Assembly (NCBI GenBank): GCA_037042915.1
Contig: CM073196.1
Location: 4,216,001 to 4,280,000, forward strand
Source of the DNA: Auricularia sp. M13
Lineage: Eukaryota; Basidiomycota; Agaricomycetes; Auriculariales; Auriculariaceae
Reading direction: 5' to 3'
Length of the DNA: 64,000 nt
In this document: in pieces, positions 33,677 through 45,009 of the stretch
Position numbering within the stretch: the stretch's first letter is position 1
Layout: each line of letters opens with the position of its first letter
The notes under the pieces: generated by a model
Database searches by the model: none
The model's input: only the letters and a program-made list of their open reading frames with translations
Told to the model about the DNA's origin: nothing
Position numbers and translations under genes: made by a program

Positions 33677-35218
33677 TAAGTGTAGACGTTGAGGCGCGCG
33701 ATGTTCCAGTACGCGTTCTTGAATGCGCCCGGGTTGTTGTTGACCATGTCCAGGCATTTTCCCATGCCGCCGGGGAACGTGTTACCTGCCCAGTCACCGC
33801 CTAACAGATGCCCATGATTAGAAACGGATGCTCAGCAAAAGAGCGTCACTCACAGAACGTCAAGTTGATGACAATGTTGTTGGGGCCAAACTTGCTGTTT
33901 ATGGGGCAAGAGTTGCTGACGAAGCGCGCAGTAGGCTTGCCCCATTTGTTCGGGTTAATAGCAGACGAGCCGTTCTTGACCTCCTTGGGGACGTGCTTGT
34001 CCTTGCGGCTCCAGAACCAGACCTTGATGTACTTGCTCGTGCGCTCCGCTGCGAACCAGCCGCCGCCGTTCTTGTTGAAGTTGGGGCCGAACGACCGGTT
34101 GGAGTCCGTCTTCACACCGCAGCCGACGTTCCCGGCGGCAAACGCGTTACAGTCGAACGTCTCAGCGTGGCCCTTCATGTTGCGTCCGCTGCGCGGCTGC
34201 GTGCATCCCGGCGAGGTGTGAAGCGACGAAAGGTTGGGTCCTTTGTCATTCGCCCCCTGTAACTTTCCTCAGCGCGCCTTCACACGCAGATTCTCATAAG
34301 GGGGACGTACCTCAATGATATCGAGCTCGCCCTGGTTCGGCCAGTTGTTTCCGAACTCCCAGAAAGCAGGCTAGGTGTTCACCATCAGCGACAGCAGCGA
34401 TCGCGCTCACAAGTGACGCACCCAGGTCGCCGTGCCCTGTGGCATGTGGCGGACGTCGAGGACGACGACGTGGGTCTTGTATGCCTTCTTGCTCGTGATG
34501 CGGATGCTCTTGCGACCGCGCTGATTGCCTTTAACCTTGTTTTTCGCGTCGGCGCGCATGACGAACTTGCCCTTGCCCGCAACGGCGAGCTTGAGCTTCT
34601 TGGCCGTCTTCATGCTCACGTAGCTAAGCGTATAATGAGACATAGAATATTGGCAATGAAGGAGAGGACAGACGCACTCGACGCGACCGTGCGTTGGGTC
34701 CGCGAATGTGTTAAAGTTGAAGGCCTTGTAGAAGCCGTCGCCGGAGATCCTCTCCTTGATCTTGTACTTGGCCTTGGTCGCGCGGGCAGCGAGCGTGACA
34801 TTGCCATGGCTGGCTTCGTCTTCCTCGTCTTCGTCGTCGACGTCGACGTCTTCAGCGTCCTCCACGTCGGTCTCATCATCGACCTCGTCGTAGTCGATCT
34901 CAGTGGAGTTGCCCACGGGAATATCGTCCTCCACATCGAGGGGGTAGTTGTCGGAGAGGTCGAGGTCGTCCTGGGGCAGGTCGCCGTCCAGGAGCGCGTC
35001 GTCGTCCTCTTCGAGGATCTCCGGCGACTCCCCGAGAACTAACGATGTCGCGTCAGGAGGTCACTGTAACACGACGAGACCGGGAACGCACCTCCGAGAC
35101 GCTTCTCGAGCTGCTCGCCACGCGTGACCAGGCTATCTCCAGCCTGGGGCGTGGCAGCCACCGAAAGCGCGCCGAGCGCACTGGCGAGGAATACAAGCGA
35201 CTTGAGCGCGCGCACCAT
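33677..35218 (-). CDS. GH16 endo-beta-1,3(4)-glucanase 1 with acidic insertion
   Basis: A secreted glucanase of family GH16. The signal peptide (MVRALKSLVFLASALGALSV) leads to a Kex2-type site (GEQLEKR|LG). A stretch of roughly 75 residues very rich in Asp and Glu follows (EILEEDDDALLDGD; VEDAEDVDVDDEDEEDEAS). The catalytic domain begins at KYKIKERISGDGFYKAF. The nucleophile/acid-base motif GELDIIEG lies near 34320, followed by SSLHTSPGCTQP, GNVGCGV, NGGGWFAAERT, IKVWFWSR, FGPNNIVINLTFC and GGMGKCLDMVNNNPGAF. The gene ends NVYT-TAA. Intron positions match GH16-2, which lacks the acidic block. The acidic segment could be a propeptide or a charged spacer; the sequence does not decide. Confidence 0.88.
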
Positions 35219-36546
35219 TGTCTCAAGAAAAGAAGTGTAAAAGGGCCCTGAGGGCAAAGAAAGAGAACAAGAGGGAACTGTGGGAAGAAAGTGAACGACG
35301 CTACCTTGCAGGAACCCGCCCGCTATTTAACCTAGGCTCGGGGCGTCTTGGCAGAGGCGAGTGTCAGCAGCTCACACACAGCGTGGCCATGCCACGATGA
35401 ACGCCGAGATCCGTGATTGCAGCTCACAAAGTGGGATCCAGGCGCAGGTATTTTGGTGGGGGAGTGTGTTGAATCCGGTGGTGAAACACAGTTTGCTCGA
35501 ATTGGCACGCCACAGCCATCTGAGACCAAACCCGCTACGCAACTAGCTCCCTTCAGCCTACCCATTCGACGACACTGTGCCTTATCGTACCTTTGCATCC
35601 AAGTCAGATGTGGAAAGCTTCCTTCGGATTGGAGAACTGCTGGCAATCAGCGCCTGCAACGTAGGTTGATCGTGGATCTGCGCAATCGGTACGGGTCTCG
35701 GTCTGTGATCTGATATCTGAAAAAGACTCACAGACTTGTGCAAGAACTATGACCGGGAGAAGACGGATTTAACGTAGGATGTCCTGGAACTGAAAAAGCC
35801 TTGTCATAGGATCAAGAAAGACACAATAAGTGCTGGTCGTACCAACAAGCAACGACAGAAGCATAGATACCTTGGCGAAGGGCATTGCCTATCAACACTC
35901 CAGAGTGGTGATGCCGCGCGGCTGGCACACATGCCACGTGTCTGCCACGTGCTCCGCTCACAATAACTAGTGTCGCAAAGAGCATTGGCAGGTAAAAAGG
36001 GGCTCCTACATGGCCTCGTTTAACAACTAAAAGGGGTATAATCTTAAGCAACACCTTGTTAGTGCTGGCAGCACCAGCAAAGCGACGGCCTATGATGTAC
36101 TCACGAGACAGCACGCTGGCAGCCAGCGCTCGTGACCCCATATCCCGCTTCAATGTTACACAGGTCGGTGGGGCACACGTTCCCTGTCGGATAGCGCGTT
36201 CGAAAGCTGGAGAGTGAAGATGTCAACGTGCCTTGTCACGGTACAAAGTCCGCCATTGTACCCGCTTTCACGATCGAGCTTCATGGTACTGCCGAGCTCG
36301 TGAGCGTTTCTCTGCTGGTTCAATATTGCCGTTCATTTCATTCCCACGCTTTATCTCGTCCTTTGTGCACACCCTGCGTCATTTCAGTAAAACTCAGGGG
36401 AACTGAGTTCCGAATGCTTCCCGACCCGACACGGCTCCTAGCATACCTCTTGACTTCCTACCGCGACCCACCCCAACCCTCGCATTTGCTAACGAGACCT
36501 CTCGCCTTCGTTTGTCTTTATCACCCCGACATACGTACCTCTCGCA
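35219..36546. other. Intergenic region, no gene seen
   Basis: 1.3 kb upstream of both GH16-1 and the next gene. A TTAAATAG element near 35324-35332 on the minus strand is about 106 bp from the GH16-1 start and may be its TATA-like box. Nothing else was identified. Confidence 0.4.
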
Positions 36547-37464
36547 ATGTCTACCTTGTCGCATGCCAGTTCTGCCATGGAGCAATCTGTCGTTGAGATG
36601 CCGGTGAGGGCCAAGCGGCGGGCTTCGACAAGTGGCTGACCTGCGTCCGCGAAGTTTCTGACTACCGCCACGTCCTGGGGTGCACTGGCCCTGGCGAGCT
36701 CGCCGTCCATCGGCAACTCTACGCTGATGTCGATGCTCGAACAAGAGCTCGGCGAGGTACGCTGCTGCCGCTCCCTTGCCCCCTGTCCCGCAGCTCACGC
36801 AACGTGCAGAGCTTCGATTCGCTGTCCTCGTGGAAGTCGGCCAGCGCAGCGCTGTTCAAGAACGTCGAGCCCAGCGCGAGCCTGGACAGCATGATGCGGC
36901 TCGTCTCCGACAGCGTGCACGATCTCGCCGACCTCGCCGACCTCTCCGCGGCGCTCACGGCGTCGACGTCACTCACGAAGGAAGAGCTGCAGCGCATCCT
37001 CGCGCCCCTTGTGCCCGAGCCCATGCCGCCGTACGCAAAACCGCAGCCTGTTCACGCGTGGGACCAGACGGAGCATGTCGCGCATAGGAGACCGTTCAGC
37101 ATCCTGGCTGAGATGGGGCTAGAGTTGCCCGCCGATGCCAGGGTACGCGGTCGTGCTTCGCGAGACCAAAACTTTGTCACTGACCGATGCGCAGTCTCAG
37201 GAGGTGTCGCCACCGGTGAACGTCGCCGCGCTCCCAGAGTGCCTGATTCCTGGTCGCGCGCCGCGCAACAACGCGTGCACCGTTGACGACCTGCCATCGT
37301 TCGACAGTCTCCAAGTCCTTTCGCACCTCAAGCCCGCCGAGGAGCCCGGCCCAAGGAGGTTAGGGAAGGCTATTAGTGCGCTTTTCCACGCTATGGGACT
37401 GCCGCCCAGGCCCATTGGCGAGGTCGAGGAGAACAATGAGGACGCGTACGCCGCGTGCAGCTGA
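36547..37464 (+). CDS. Unrecognised 253-residue protein
   Basis: Four exons in phase 0 (36547-36603, 36655-36756, 36810-37142, 37195-37464) with 48-53 bp introns give 253 residues. The sequence is polar, with no signal peptide or membrane span. There is a Ser-rich start, a helical middle region (SWKSASAALFKN, DLADLADLSAAL, TKEELQRILAPL) and a Pro-rich later part (PEPMPPYAKPQP). It ends in an acidic tail (GEVEENNEDAYAACS). No known domain is recognised, so no function is proposed. The consistent phases and codon use support a real gene. Confidence 0.55.
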
Positions 37465-37694
37465 GCGGGTGTGCTGAGCGTTTCAGTGATATCGATTTGT
37501 CTTCAGAATACATTGCGCAACTCGCTGCAACTTGTCCAGCTCTGAGCAGGAATGCGAGACAGAACCAAGAGACCGAAAGAAAAGACGGGGCCCGCAGCAA
37601 GCTGCGCACCAGCGGAGCTCGAAGTCGCGCGCGACTTGATCCGCTTCTTCCGCCTCGTGTTTTGCACGCCTTGTCGTTCACGTCTGTGAACATA

Positions 37695-38763
37695 ATGACC
37701 GCGACTTTCCAGACGCTTGCTCTTTTCAAGGGATCGTATGAGAAGAGTGCGAGCCCTTCTGGCCATGTCAGAAAGTCGTCGATTGCTCTTTTACCACCTA
37801 GTCCGTTTGCTGCGCCCGTGCGAAGACGGCCGTCAGGTACACGAATGCATCCTAAGTTCTGGTACGACGATGGAAGTGTTGTATTTCTGGTTCGTCGAAT
37901 CGTATGCCTGCGCTTTCAAGCTTGGCGGCTAACGAACGGATGCAGGTTCAGACTATTATGTTCAAAGTCCACAAGTCGTTGCTTGCACGGACCGGCCTAA
38001 GATTCGCGGCCATTTTCGAGCGGCCACCTCCCGGCGAAGGGCTCGGAACTGAAGAAGATCCCATGATTCTGAGTGATGTTTCGGCGGACGCATTTGAGGC
38101 GTTGCTATCAGCCATTTATATCTCGTTCGTATTCAATTTCAGGTTGTAATTACCCCGTCTCATCGGAAGTACAGGCTGCCTTATCCTGAGTTCAGCACTG
38201 CGTCTCTAGTCCACATGCTGCGTACCGCAACACTCTACGGTTGTCCGAGCATCCGCGCCTTCGCCATCTCTACGCTCTCGCAGCCGTGCCACACCCTCCC
38301 GCCGCTTGACGTACTCAGACTTGCAAAGGAATGCGACATTTCTGAATGGGTGCTTCCTCCGCTCGTCGAATTCTCTCGTGTCCGCTTGCTTCTGCCTGTC
38401 GAACTCGGCCCGGAACTGCTCAGTCGCGTCGCGCAGGCGCGGGACATCCTTATCGCGCGGCGTATTGGGCTTATACTTGATGGCGACGTTGACTTGCATA
38501 TGGAAGGGCACGCAGTCGACGATGATTCCCACGCGGAGTGCGGGGACATCTTCCGCCGCGAGCTCACGCGCTTGCATTCCCTGCCTGCCGAAGAGGCGCC
38601 GTTCCCGCCGGAAGTTCTGCTGCGCTCTCTACCGACCCTTCGCGCCGAGCTCTGCGGCAAGTGTTGCCAGATGAGCCTCGCGGAGATGGAGTCGCGCGTG
38701 CGGGAGTGGCTCGATATTGACGGCGATGTTGCTGCTGTGGAAGGTATCCTGTTGGCGAAGTGA
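37695..38763 (+). CDS. BTB/POZ-domain protein
   Basis: Three exons (37695-37889, 37946-38124, 38175-38763) give 320 residues. The BTB domain starts at HPKFWYDDGSVVFL, continues IMFKVHKSLLARTGLRFAAIF and DPMILSDVSADAFEALLSAIY, then PYPEFSTASLVHMLRTATLYG. This is the typical layout of the large basidiomycete BTB family, where the domain mediates dimerisation and often binds cullin-3. The C-terminal part contains a Cys pair (ELCGKCCQM) and no recognised domain. The start could instead be the ATG at 37845, directly before the BTB domain. Confidence 0.75.
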
Positions 38764-39049
38764 TTTCGTGCTTTTTCTGGCCAGTATCCGTGCTGCCGTG
38801 CGCTCTGTGTTGCTTTTATATCGCTCTGACGGCTCCAGTATCTCTGACGAATGATGACGAACTTGTTCCTCACGCCTGCCCCAGAACAGTCACCGGTTAA
38901 CCATTCGTTTTGGGCTTGAAATGTATTGCTCAAACGCTGCGGCTGATCTACATTCGAGACGCAGATGTGTCACGAGCTGACGTTCTTGTCGACAAATCCG
39001 GCGCAGTCACTTTAAGTTGGCTCACCTCCTCCTTTTCTCCCACCCGCGC

Positions 39050-41472
39050 ATGACACTCTCCGCGCTCTCCAAAATGCGGCGCGTGCACAGCCTGCTCGCC
39101 TTCGCGCTCTGCGGCGTTGTCCTCTTCGCCCTCTTCCTCTCGTCGTCATCTGAGGCCGGGCCATACACCACTACGTTCGCGTTTGGCTCGCGGTCGTCCG
39201 AATCGGGCCCAGCGTGCCCAGACCCGCTCGCGCCGTTTGATAGGAAGGAAAATGTGTACCGTCCTGTTTGCAGGTTTGTCTCGCATGCTTTTCCAGTTGT
39301 AGCGGTGTCACGGACCTGGTAACAGTGCTAATTGCGCGCTTGCAGGTCCCTGGAGGCGCATGCGGAGCTGAACGGCGCGCTTACCGTGCAGCTGTGTCTC
39401 TCGAGCCGCACAGTCAACCATGGGTGGCTCCAGATTGAGCGCACGGACGCAGCGGCGTGCGCAGCGAGCGAAGCTATCGTTCCTTCTTTGGACGTGCGTC
39501 CATTCCTTTTGCTAGGCTTTCTGATCAACGCACTTTATTCACTCTCACTGTAGCCGGAATCGAATGTCCTCTTGCGCGCGAAAGGGCCGGACTTCTTCCA
39601 CATTGACTTCGACGGCGAGCAGCGCTGGGGCGCAGAGGTTGATGTCCAAGTGCGTCTTTTTCTTCTAGCTCTGCATTCAATCTCTAGTTGAGATTCAAGG
39701 CTCGTGCGCTTTGCTAGTACATGGGCCGCTGCATCTACCGTTATCCCTTCCGTCTTGCCTCGGGCGCACCGTTCAACCTCTCCATCTGGTGGACATACCA
39801 AGTGCGTCTTCCGCCCCTTCCTCTTCCGCCGTGCCCACCAGCACTGACACCACCACCTTCCGCGGCGCATAGGATTACCGTGCGGCACTGGAGACCGAGG
39901 ACCTGGCGACGCAGTACGACCTCGCGCGGCCGGTGCTCGCGAACGCGTACCAGATGATCTACCCCCTCTCCCCAGCATCCAATTTGAGGCGAAATGGGAT
40001 GGCCGCGGGGAATGGGATGTGTCCTCCTAGTGTGGCGATGGCGAGCGACCCCGCGTGGCGCTCGCCTGCACAGGCGGCATACCTTGCGAGTTTGCCGGAG
40101 TGCAGCGAGTGGGGAGCGACTGATGGTGTGTGGCGGCTTATATCGGTGAAGGCGAGCGCACAGGCTAATGGGCGACGGAAGGTGTATACCTCCGCACACA
40201 CCAGACCGAGCCCTACGGCTCCATCTTCCAGGGCTTCGTATTCCAGCCTACTGGATGCAGGTGGTCCAACCGTACGTCGCTCCAAAACTTATCTCACTGC
40301 AGGATTTGTTGCTAATAGGATGCAAACCGTTAGCGCTGAGGTATGGCGCGCCGCGGTTGCAGGGCTTTCAGCCGCGCAATATTCTGTTCCTGGGCGACTC
40401 GCATACAAGATATGCATATGATTTGCTGGTGCGGTAATCATTCATCCTTCCGGTCTCGATGACGTTGATGACGCGGCGGATGACTTGTAGGTGTACGCAT
40501 ATCGCGGCGACTGGACCAACTTTACACTGGCTGTACGTTTTTTTCCCGTGTCCGCACTGCGAATCTGATATGGCTGCAGCCCGCGATGAAGGGCCTGATC
40601 AAGAGTGAGCGCATCGGGCCTGTCAAACTTGACTGTGGGTTCTCATGTCAGGTTGAAATGGGGAACGAACGCTGATAAGCCATCTCGGTGTAGTTGTGTG
40701 GGAATCAGTCCTTCTCGAGGACCGCATCACGCTTAACTGCAGCGTCGTGAAAATATACGACACGATTGTGCGTCTCATTCCCCACCCGTCCTTTCCCGCC
40801 TTCCGTTACCCGTCACCCATCTAACATTGACACAGGTTATCGGCGGCGGGCAGCACAACGCATTCAAGATCCCCGCTGAAGCGGACCACGCGCGACAATG
40901 GCCGCTGCGCGACTGGTCCGCGCTCACGGCGTCCATTTCCCGCCGCCTCTCGCCAGACGCATGCCCTGGGCTTAGGCGCGCCAAGGTGGTGTGGATCGGC
41001 GCCCCCGCGAGGATCAGTAGAAGGGTCGCTGCGCCACGGAATGCTTGTGAGTTTCTCAAGCGAAACGCTATTGCGCTCGGTGCAGAGTGCTGACGAGGAC
41101 GATTGCTTTCTTCGCGCAGGGCTCGACGCGGCGTCAAGCTTCCGCACGCGTCTGTACGACACCACTGCCGCTGCGCACTTTGAGGCCGCTGGCGGCGCGC
41201 GCGTCGACATGTTTGCGCTCAGGTAAAACGAGTGTCTTTGCCCAGTATAATCGATGCTGACGCGAATCGAACTCTTCAAGCGAGCCGTTCGTCAACGACT
41301 TTGGCGACACGCTGCACATGCGGGGGACAGATGCCATGGTACGCTATAAGCTCACTGTGTGGCAGAGTTTGAGTGTTTTCTGACGATGGGGACTCGGATG
41401 GTGTAGACGGCGTTGGTCCAGGAGGTACACCAGAAGATTGCGCCGCACAAAGCCGCGTATGAGTATACTTGA
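39050..41472 (+). CDS. PC-esterase/TBL-like membrane protein P2
   Basis: Paralogue of P1. The signal anchor is LLAFALCGVVLFALFLSSS (residues about 14-32). An N-terminal beta-rich domain follows (GALTVQLCLSS, GRCIYRYPFRLASG, FNLSIWWTYQ). The GVYLRTHQTEP segment is created by an intron at 40126-40181. The serine block is ILFLGDSHTRYAYDLL near 40385 and the Asp-His block is FGDTLHMRGTDAM near 41310. It ends HKAAYEYT. About twelve exons are needed; most introns are 40-60 bp. The SGNH residues are all present, so it is likely an active polysaccharide O-acyl esterase or transferase in the secretory pathway. It lies between the two GH16 genes. Confidence 0.75.
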
Positions 41473-42767
41473 CTAAAGACGGCGGCTTGAGGTTTGGTTA
41501 CTCGAACGGTTTCAATACGAGTTGGCTCTGAGAGTCAATATTTGGAGAAGAGAGGGGTATATAGCTGATTTTGGTTGTTGTTCACAGGACACATCATGTT
41601 CCTTCGCAGCAATTGTGTTATGCTACAGCACCAGGTCACCTACACATCTTTATGATTTTTGCTCTGCGGCTGTTAGGTCGCAGGGTGCGGTGAGGATCTG
41701 GTAATAACCTTAGTATCCCGGGATACTCGGTGACCGGCCCGATCGCCAGCGCTGGCGGACTTTGTATTGTATCTGACCCCGATCTCAAATCGTCTATCTT
41801 CCAAACACGCCCATTCAAGCGCGAGCGCAGCCTCAGTTATCAAAGAGTGCCTCATATTTCTATGGGCTGCTGTGGCGCTCGCTGTGCTCTGTCTAGCTTT
41901 ATCTGGACTTGGCTTGTGCTTTGCTTGCTACCGTCTTGGTGGTACTGGTCCCGACTCCTGATGGACCTCGACAGTCGCAATTGACTTCACACTATTTCCA
42001 ACCATAAAGGCCGTCGTCAAGGCGACGTTCGTCCTTTTCCGAATGGCTCTAGCAGTGCCGTATCCGCCAATCTCGGACATCGGCTCGAATCTTGAGCAGA
42101 GCATCTCCGAAAACCTCGTCCGATTATCACGAATCGTCGACACAGCTGCCTAGCACGTTCTTGCATACGCACATGACCTCTGCTCGTGTCTTTCTTGTTT
42201 TACCTGTACGATAAACCAGGGCCGCACTCGATTTCCGCTCTCAGTCTCAACGCCGCGCTTTCGCTTCCTAGCCAGCACATATTCGTCAGTTCACAAAGGA
42301 TGCTGTCTCAGAGTATATGATTATCAGGCGAACACTTCCTTTCTTCGTTCCTTCGTGTACTGCCTTGCGTCTTTCCGTGCCGGAACCGAAGCTAAAGCCA
42401 GACTGCGCAGTCTTGATGCAAAGGTGCGATAACTCTCCCTCGGCTTTTTGGAATGGGTCTCTCTTGCATGGATAGGGTATACATACTTGACTTTTTCCTC
42501 GTCGCTTACACGTTCTCCCCGAATGGATCGTGCCGGATTGAGCACGCAAATGTGTGACTGGAGCCCGCGTTGCAACGTGTCGTCACAGATAGTGTGGCAG
42601 GTCCCGTGCACGTTCACGCTTCTGAATCTCACGTATGCCAAGACGTTCCGTGCAGCCCCAGCTCAAATAGCGGGAAGGTTCCTGCACGGCTGCGTCGTTT
42701 ACCTTCTTACCATTCGCCTCTGGCTTTCTTCTTTCTCTCCAGCCCTTTTGCACTTTTTTCGGACACC
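41473..42767. other. Intergenic region, no gene seen
   Basis: 1.3 kb between P2 and GH16-2. Only short open frames without recognisable features. It includes the GH16-2 promoter. Confidence 0.4.
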
Positions 42768-43976
42768 ATGGTGCGCGCGCTCAAGTCGTCTGTGTTCCTC
42801 GCCAGTGCGCTCGGCGCGCTGGCGGTGGGTGCAACGCCCCAGGCCGGCAACGGTACGCTCGCCGCGCGCGAGGTCAAGTACAGGATGAAGGACCGGATCG
42901 TGGGCGACGGCTTCTTCACGGCCTTCGACTTCAACACGTTCGACGACCCGACGCACGGCCGCGTCGAGTGCGTCTTTCCTCCATTCCATTCCCGCATTCT
43001 GACTGGACTGGCAGCTATGTGAACATGGACGAGGCGAGGCGGCTCGAGCTCGCTGTCTCGGGCGAGAACAAGTTCATACTGCGCGGAGACGCAAGGAGCA
43101 CGGTCGCGGGCAACGCGCGCGGGCGCAAGAGCGTGCGCATCACGAGCAAGGCGGCGTACACGACGCACGTGATCATCATGGCCGCGCGCCACATGCCACA
43201 GGGCCCGGGCACCTGGGTCCGTCCCTCCGCTCCGCTGCTGCTGAGAGCTGGATCTGACGGTGAGGCGCCAGCCGGCGTTTTGGGAGTTTGGCGCAGACTG
43301 GCCGTACCAGGGCGAGCTCGACATCATCGAGGTATGTCTCCTTTGCCTGTGCGCCCGGAAAGATGCTCATGCTACCGGCAGGGCGTGAACGACGTGACGC
43401 CGAACCTCTCCTCGCTGCACACCTCGCCGGGGTGCACGCAGCCCGCCAGCGGGCGCGACATGAAGGGCCAGCCGATCTCTCTGAACTGCGACGGGCTGGT
43501 GCCCGGCAACGCCGGCTGCGGCGTGCAGACCGCCGACGACCGTTCGTTCGGACCGAACTTCAACCAGAACGGCGGCGGCTACTGGGCGGCGGAGCGCACC
43601 AGCAGCTTTATCAAGGTGTGGTTCTGGAGCAAGGCGGACGCGAGCGTTCCAAAGGAGGTGCACGACGAACTCGCGGAAATCAACCCGGATACTTGGGGCC
43701 CGCCGCACGCGCTGTTCGTCAGCGACTCGTGCCCGATCGACAGCAAGTTTGGCCCGAACAATGTTGTTATCAACTTGACGTTCTGTGAGAGATAATCGAC
43801 TTTTCTTCTCGCGCGCTGCTGTTTCAAAGGCTAATTGTGTGGGTTGGATAGGTGGAGACTGGGCGGGAAACGTGTTCCCGGGCGGCATGGAGAAGTGCAT
43901 CGAGACCGTTAACAACAACCCGGATGCCTATAAGGACGCGTACTGGGACATTGCGCGCATCAACATCTACACTTGA
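42768..43976 (+). CDS. GH16 endo-beta-1,3(4)-glucanase 2
   Basis: A secreted GH16 enzyme, close paralogue of GH16-1. The signal peptide is nearly identical (MVRALKSSVFLASALGALAV), followed directly by a short linker and the catalytic domain (KYRMKDRIVGDGFFTAF), with no acidic insertion. Key segments are GRKSVRITSKAAYTTH, RHMPQGPGTWPAFWEFG, catalytic GELDIIEG near 43313, SSLHTSPGCTQP, NQNGGGYWAAERTSS, IKVWFWSKAD, FGPNNVVINLTFC and NNNPDAYKDAYWDIARI. Four introns fall at the same places as in GH16-1 (inside the early RV(E/D) segment, after GTW, after DIIE and inside the TFC codon). The normal-length catalytic domain with all active-site residues suggests a functional glucanase. Confidence 0.92.
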
Positions 43977-44996
43977 TTATGCGGCGCTCCCGCCAATAAC
44001 CTTCCACGCCGTCTTGCGCTCGGGGCGCTCAATTCAACACTTTATTTATTCATGAGTCGAGCGGGCGCTTACCACTGCATTGAATGTTGGCGCGAAAGAA
44101 AGTCTGATACTCAGTGATTCTCACGTCAACGCCTGCGGCCTCAAGGTCTCTTGTTCACCGGCCTTAGAGATCCCGCTCAACTCGCCTTAAGGCTTAACCT
44201 GCGTCGGGGGGGGGATGCGTTAAGTATGTTCGGCAGCTCGCACGGGCAGATGAGCGTGCGTTTGCCGCACGACGTTCGCAACGAGGAGAACGAAACCGTC
44301 AGGATCTGGTTATGTCGTGGTTCTGCACGGAATGAGAGATCATCAAAGTGGCGCCTAAGCGTGAGACGTACGTTTCCAGACTTCGCTCGACAATCGTTCC
44401 CCTCACTGTCTTGGGCAGAGGGTGAGACGCCTCCACGTTGCGCATTCCCATGTCCATGAACCAGTGCGATTGAATTTCCGTTGGCAGCGAAGGATCACCG
44501 TGAAATAATGTCTAGTAGTTCAATGTATGATCGAATCTGAATGCTGAGTACTCGTGACGACGGCCATGTTATGCCGCACGGAAATATGAGGATCTGCATC
44601 TCGAGAGTGCGTTACGTACGTAACCTCGCTCATGTACCGTCTGTGCAAATGGCGTGACACACTGTCCCCGGCAGACTCAGGGTCTGTGCTTGCGGTGGCC
44701 ACGGTGATGGAGGCCGTGGCCAAAAGTCTTCAGAATCATTTAGAATACCGATGTACCTCGGAGCCGCGCTCGACATAGTTTTAGAATACCGATATACCTC
44801 GGAGTCGGCATAGTGTTTGTATGTGTGCGGCGACCGGGATGCGCAGCCGGTGTTGCAGTTGAACGAATCCAAGAAGCCGAAAGGAACGTCCGCGATGCTG
44901 ACGTTGAATATCCTAGCGCAGAGACAATGATGTATGGGTCTCGTAAGCAGCGAGGGATGGCGCCTAGCTCGTTGCGTCCACAGCCGATGTGCGCAG
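43977..44996. other. Intergenic region with a short direct repeat
   Basis: 1 kb without a supported gene. It contains a run of about ten G near 44206 and a duplicated 24-bp segment at 44740-44804. Confidence 0.4.
44740..44804. repeat. Direct repeat, two copies of a 24-bp unit
   Basis: TTAGAATACCGATRTACCTC followed by GGAG occurs at 44740-44763 and again at 44781-44804 with one difference. Confidence 0.75.
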
Positions 44997-45004
44997 TATA
45001 AAAG
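44997..45004 (+). promoter_or_regulatory. TATA box cut off from its gene by the 45.0-46.2 kb element
   Basis: TATAAAAG is directly followed by the left end of the candidate transposon. On the far side of that element, 67 bp after its right end, a signal-peptide ORF begins at 46285. Without the insert, TATA box and ATG would be about 75-80 bp apart, a normal fungal promoter spacing. The link is inference. Confidence 0.4.
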
Positions 45005-45009
45005 CCTCC

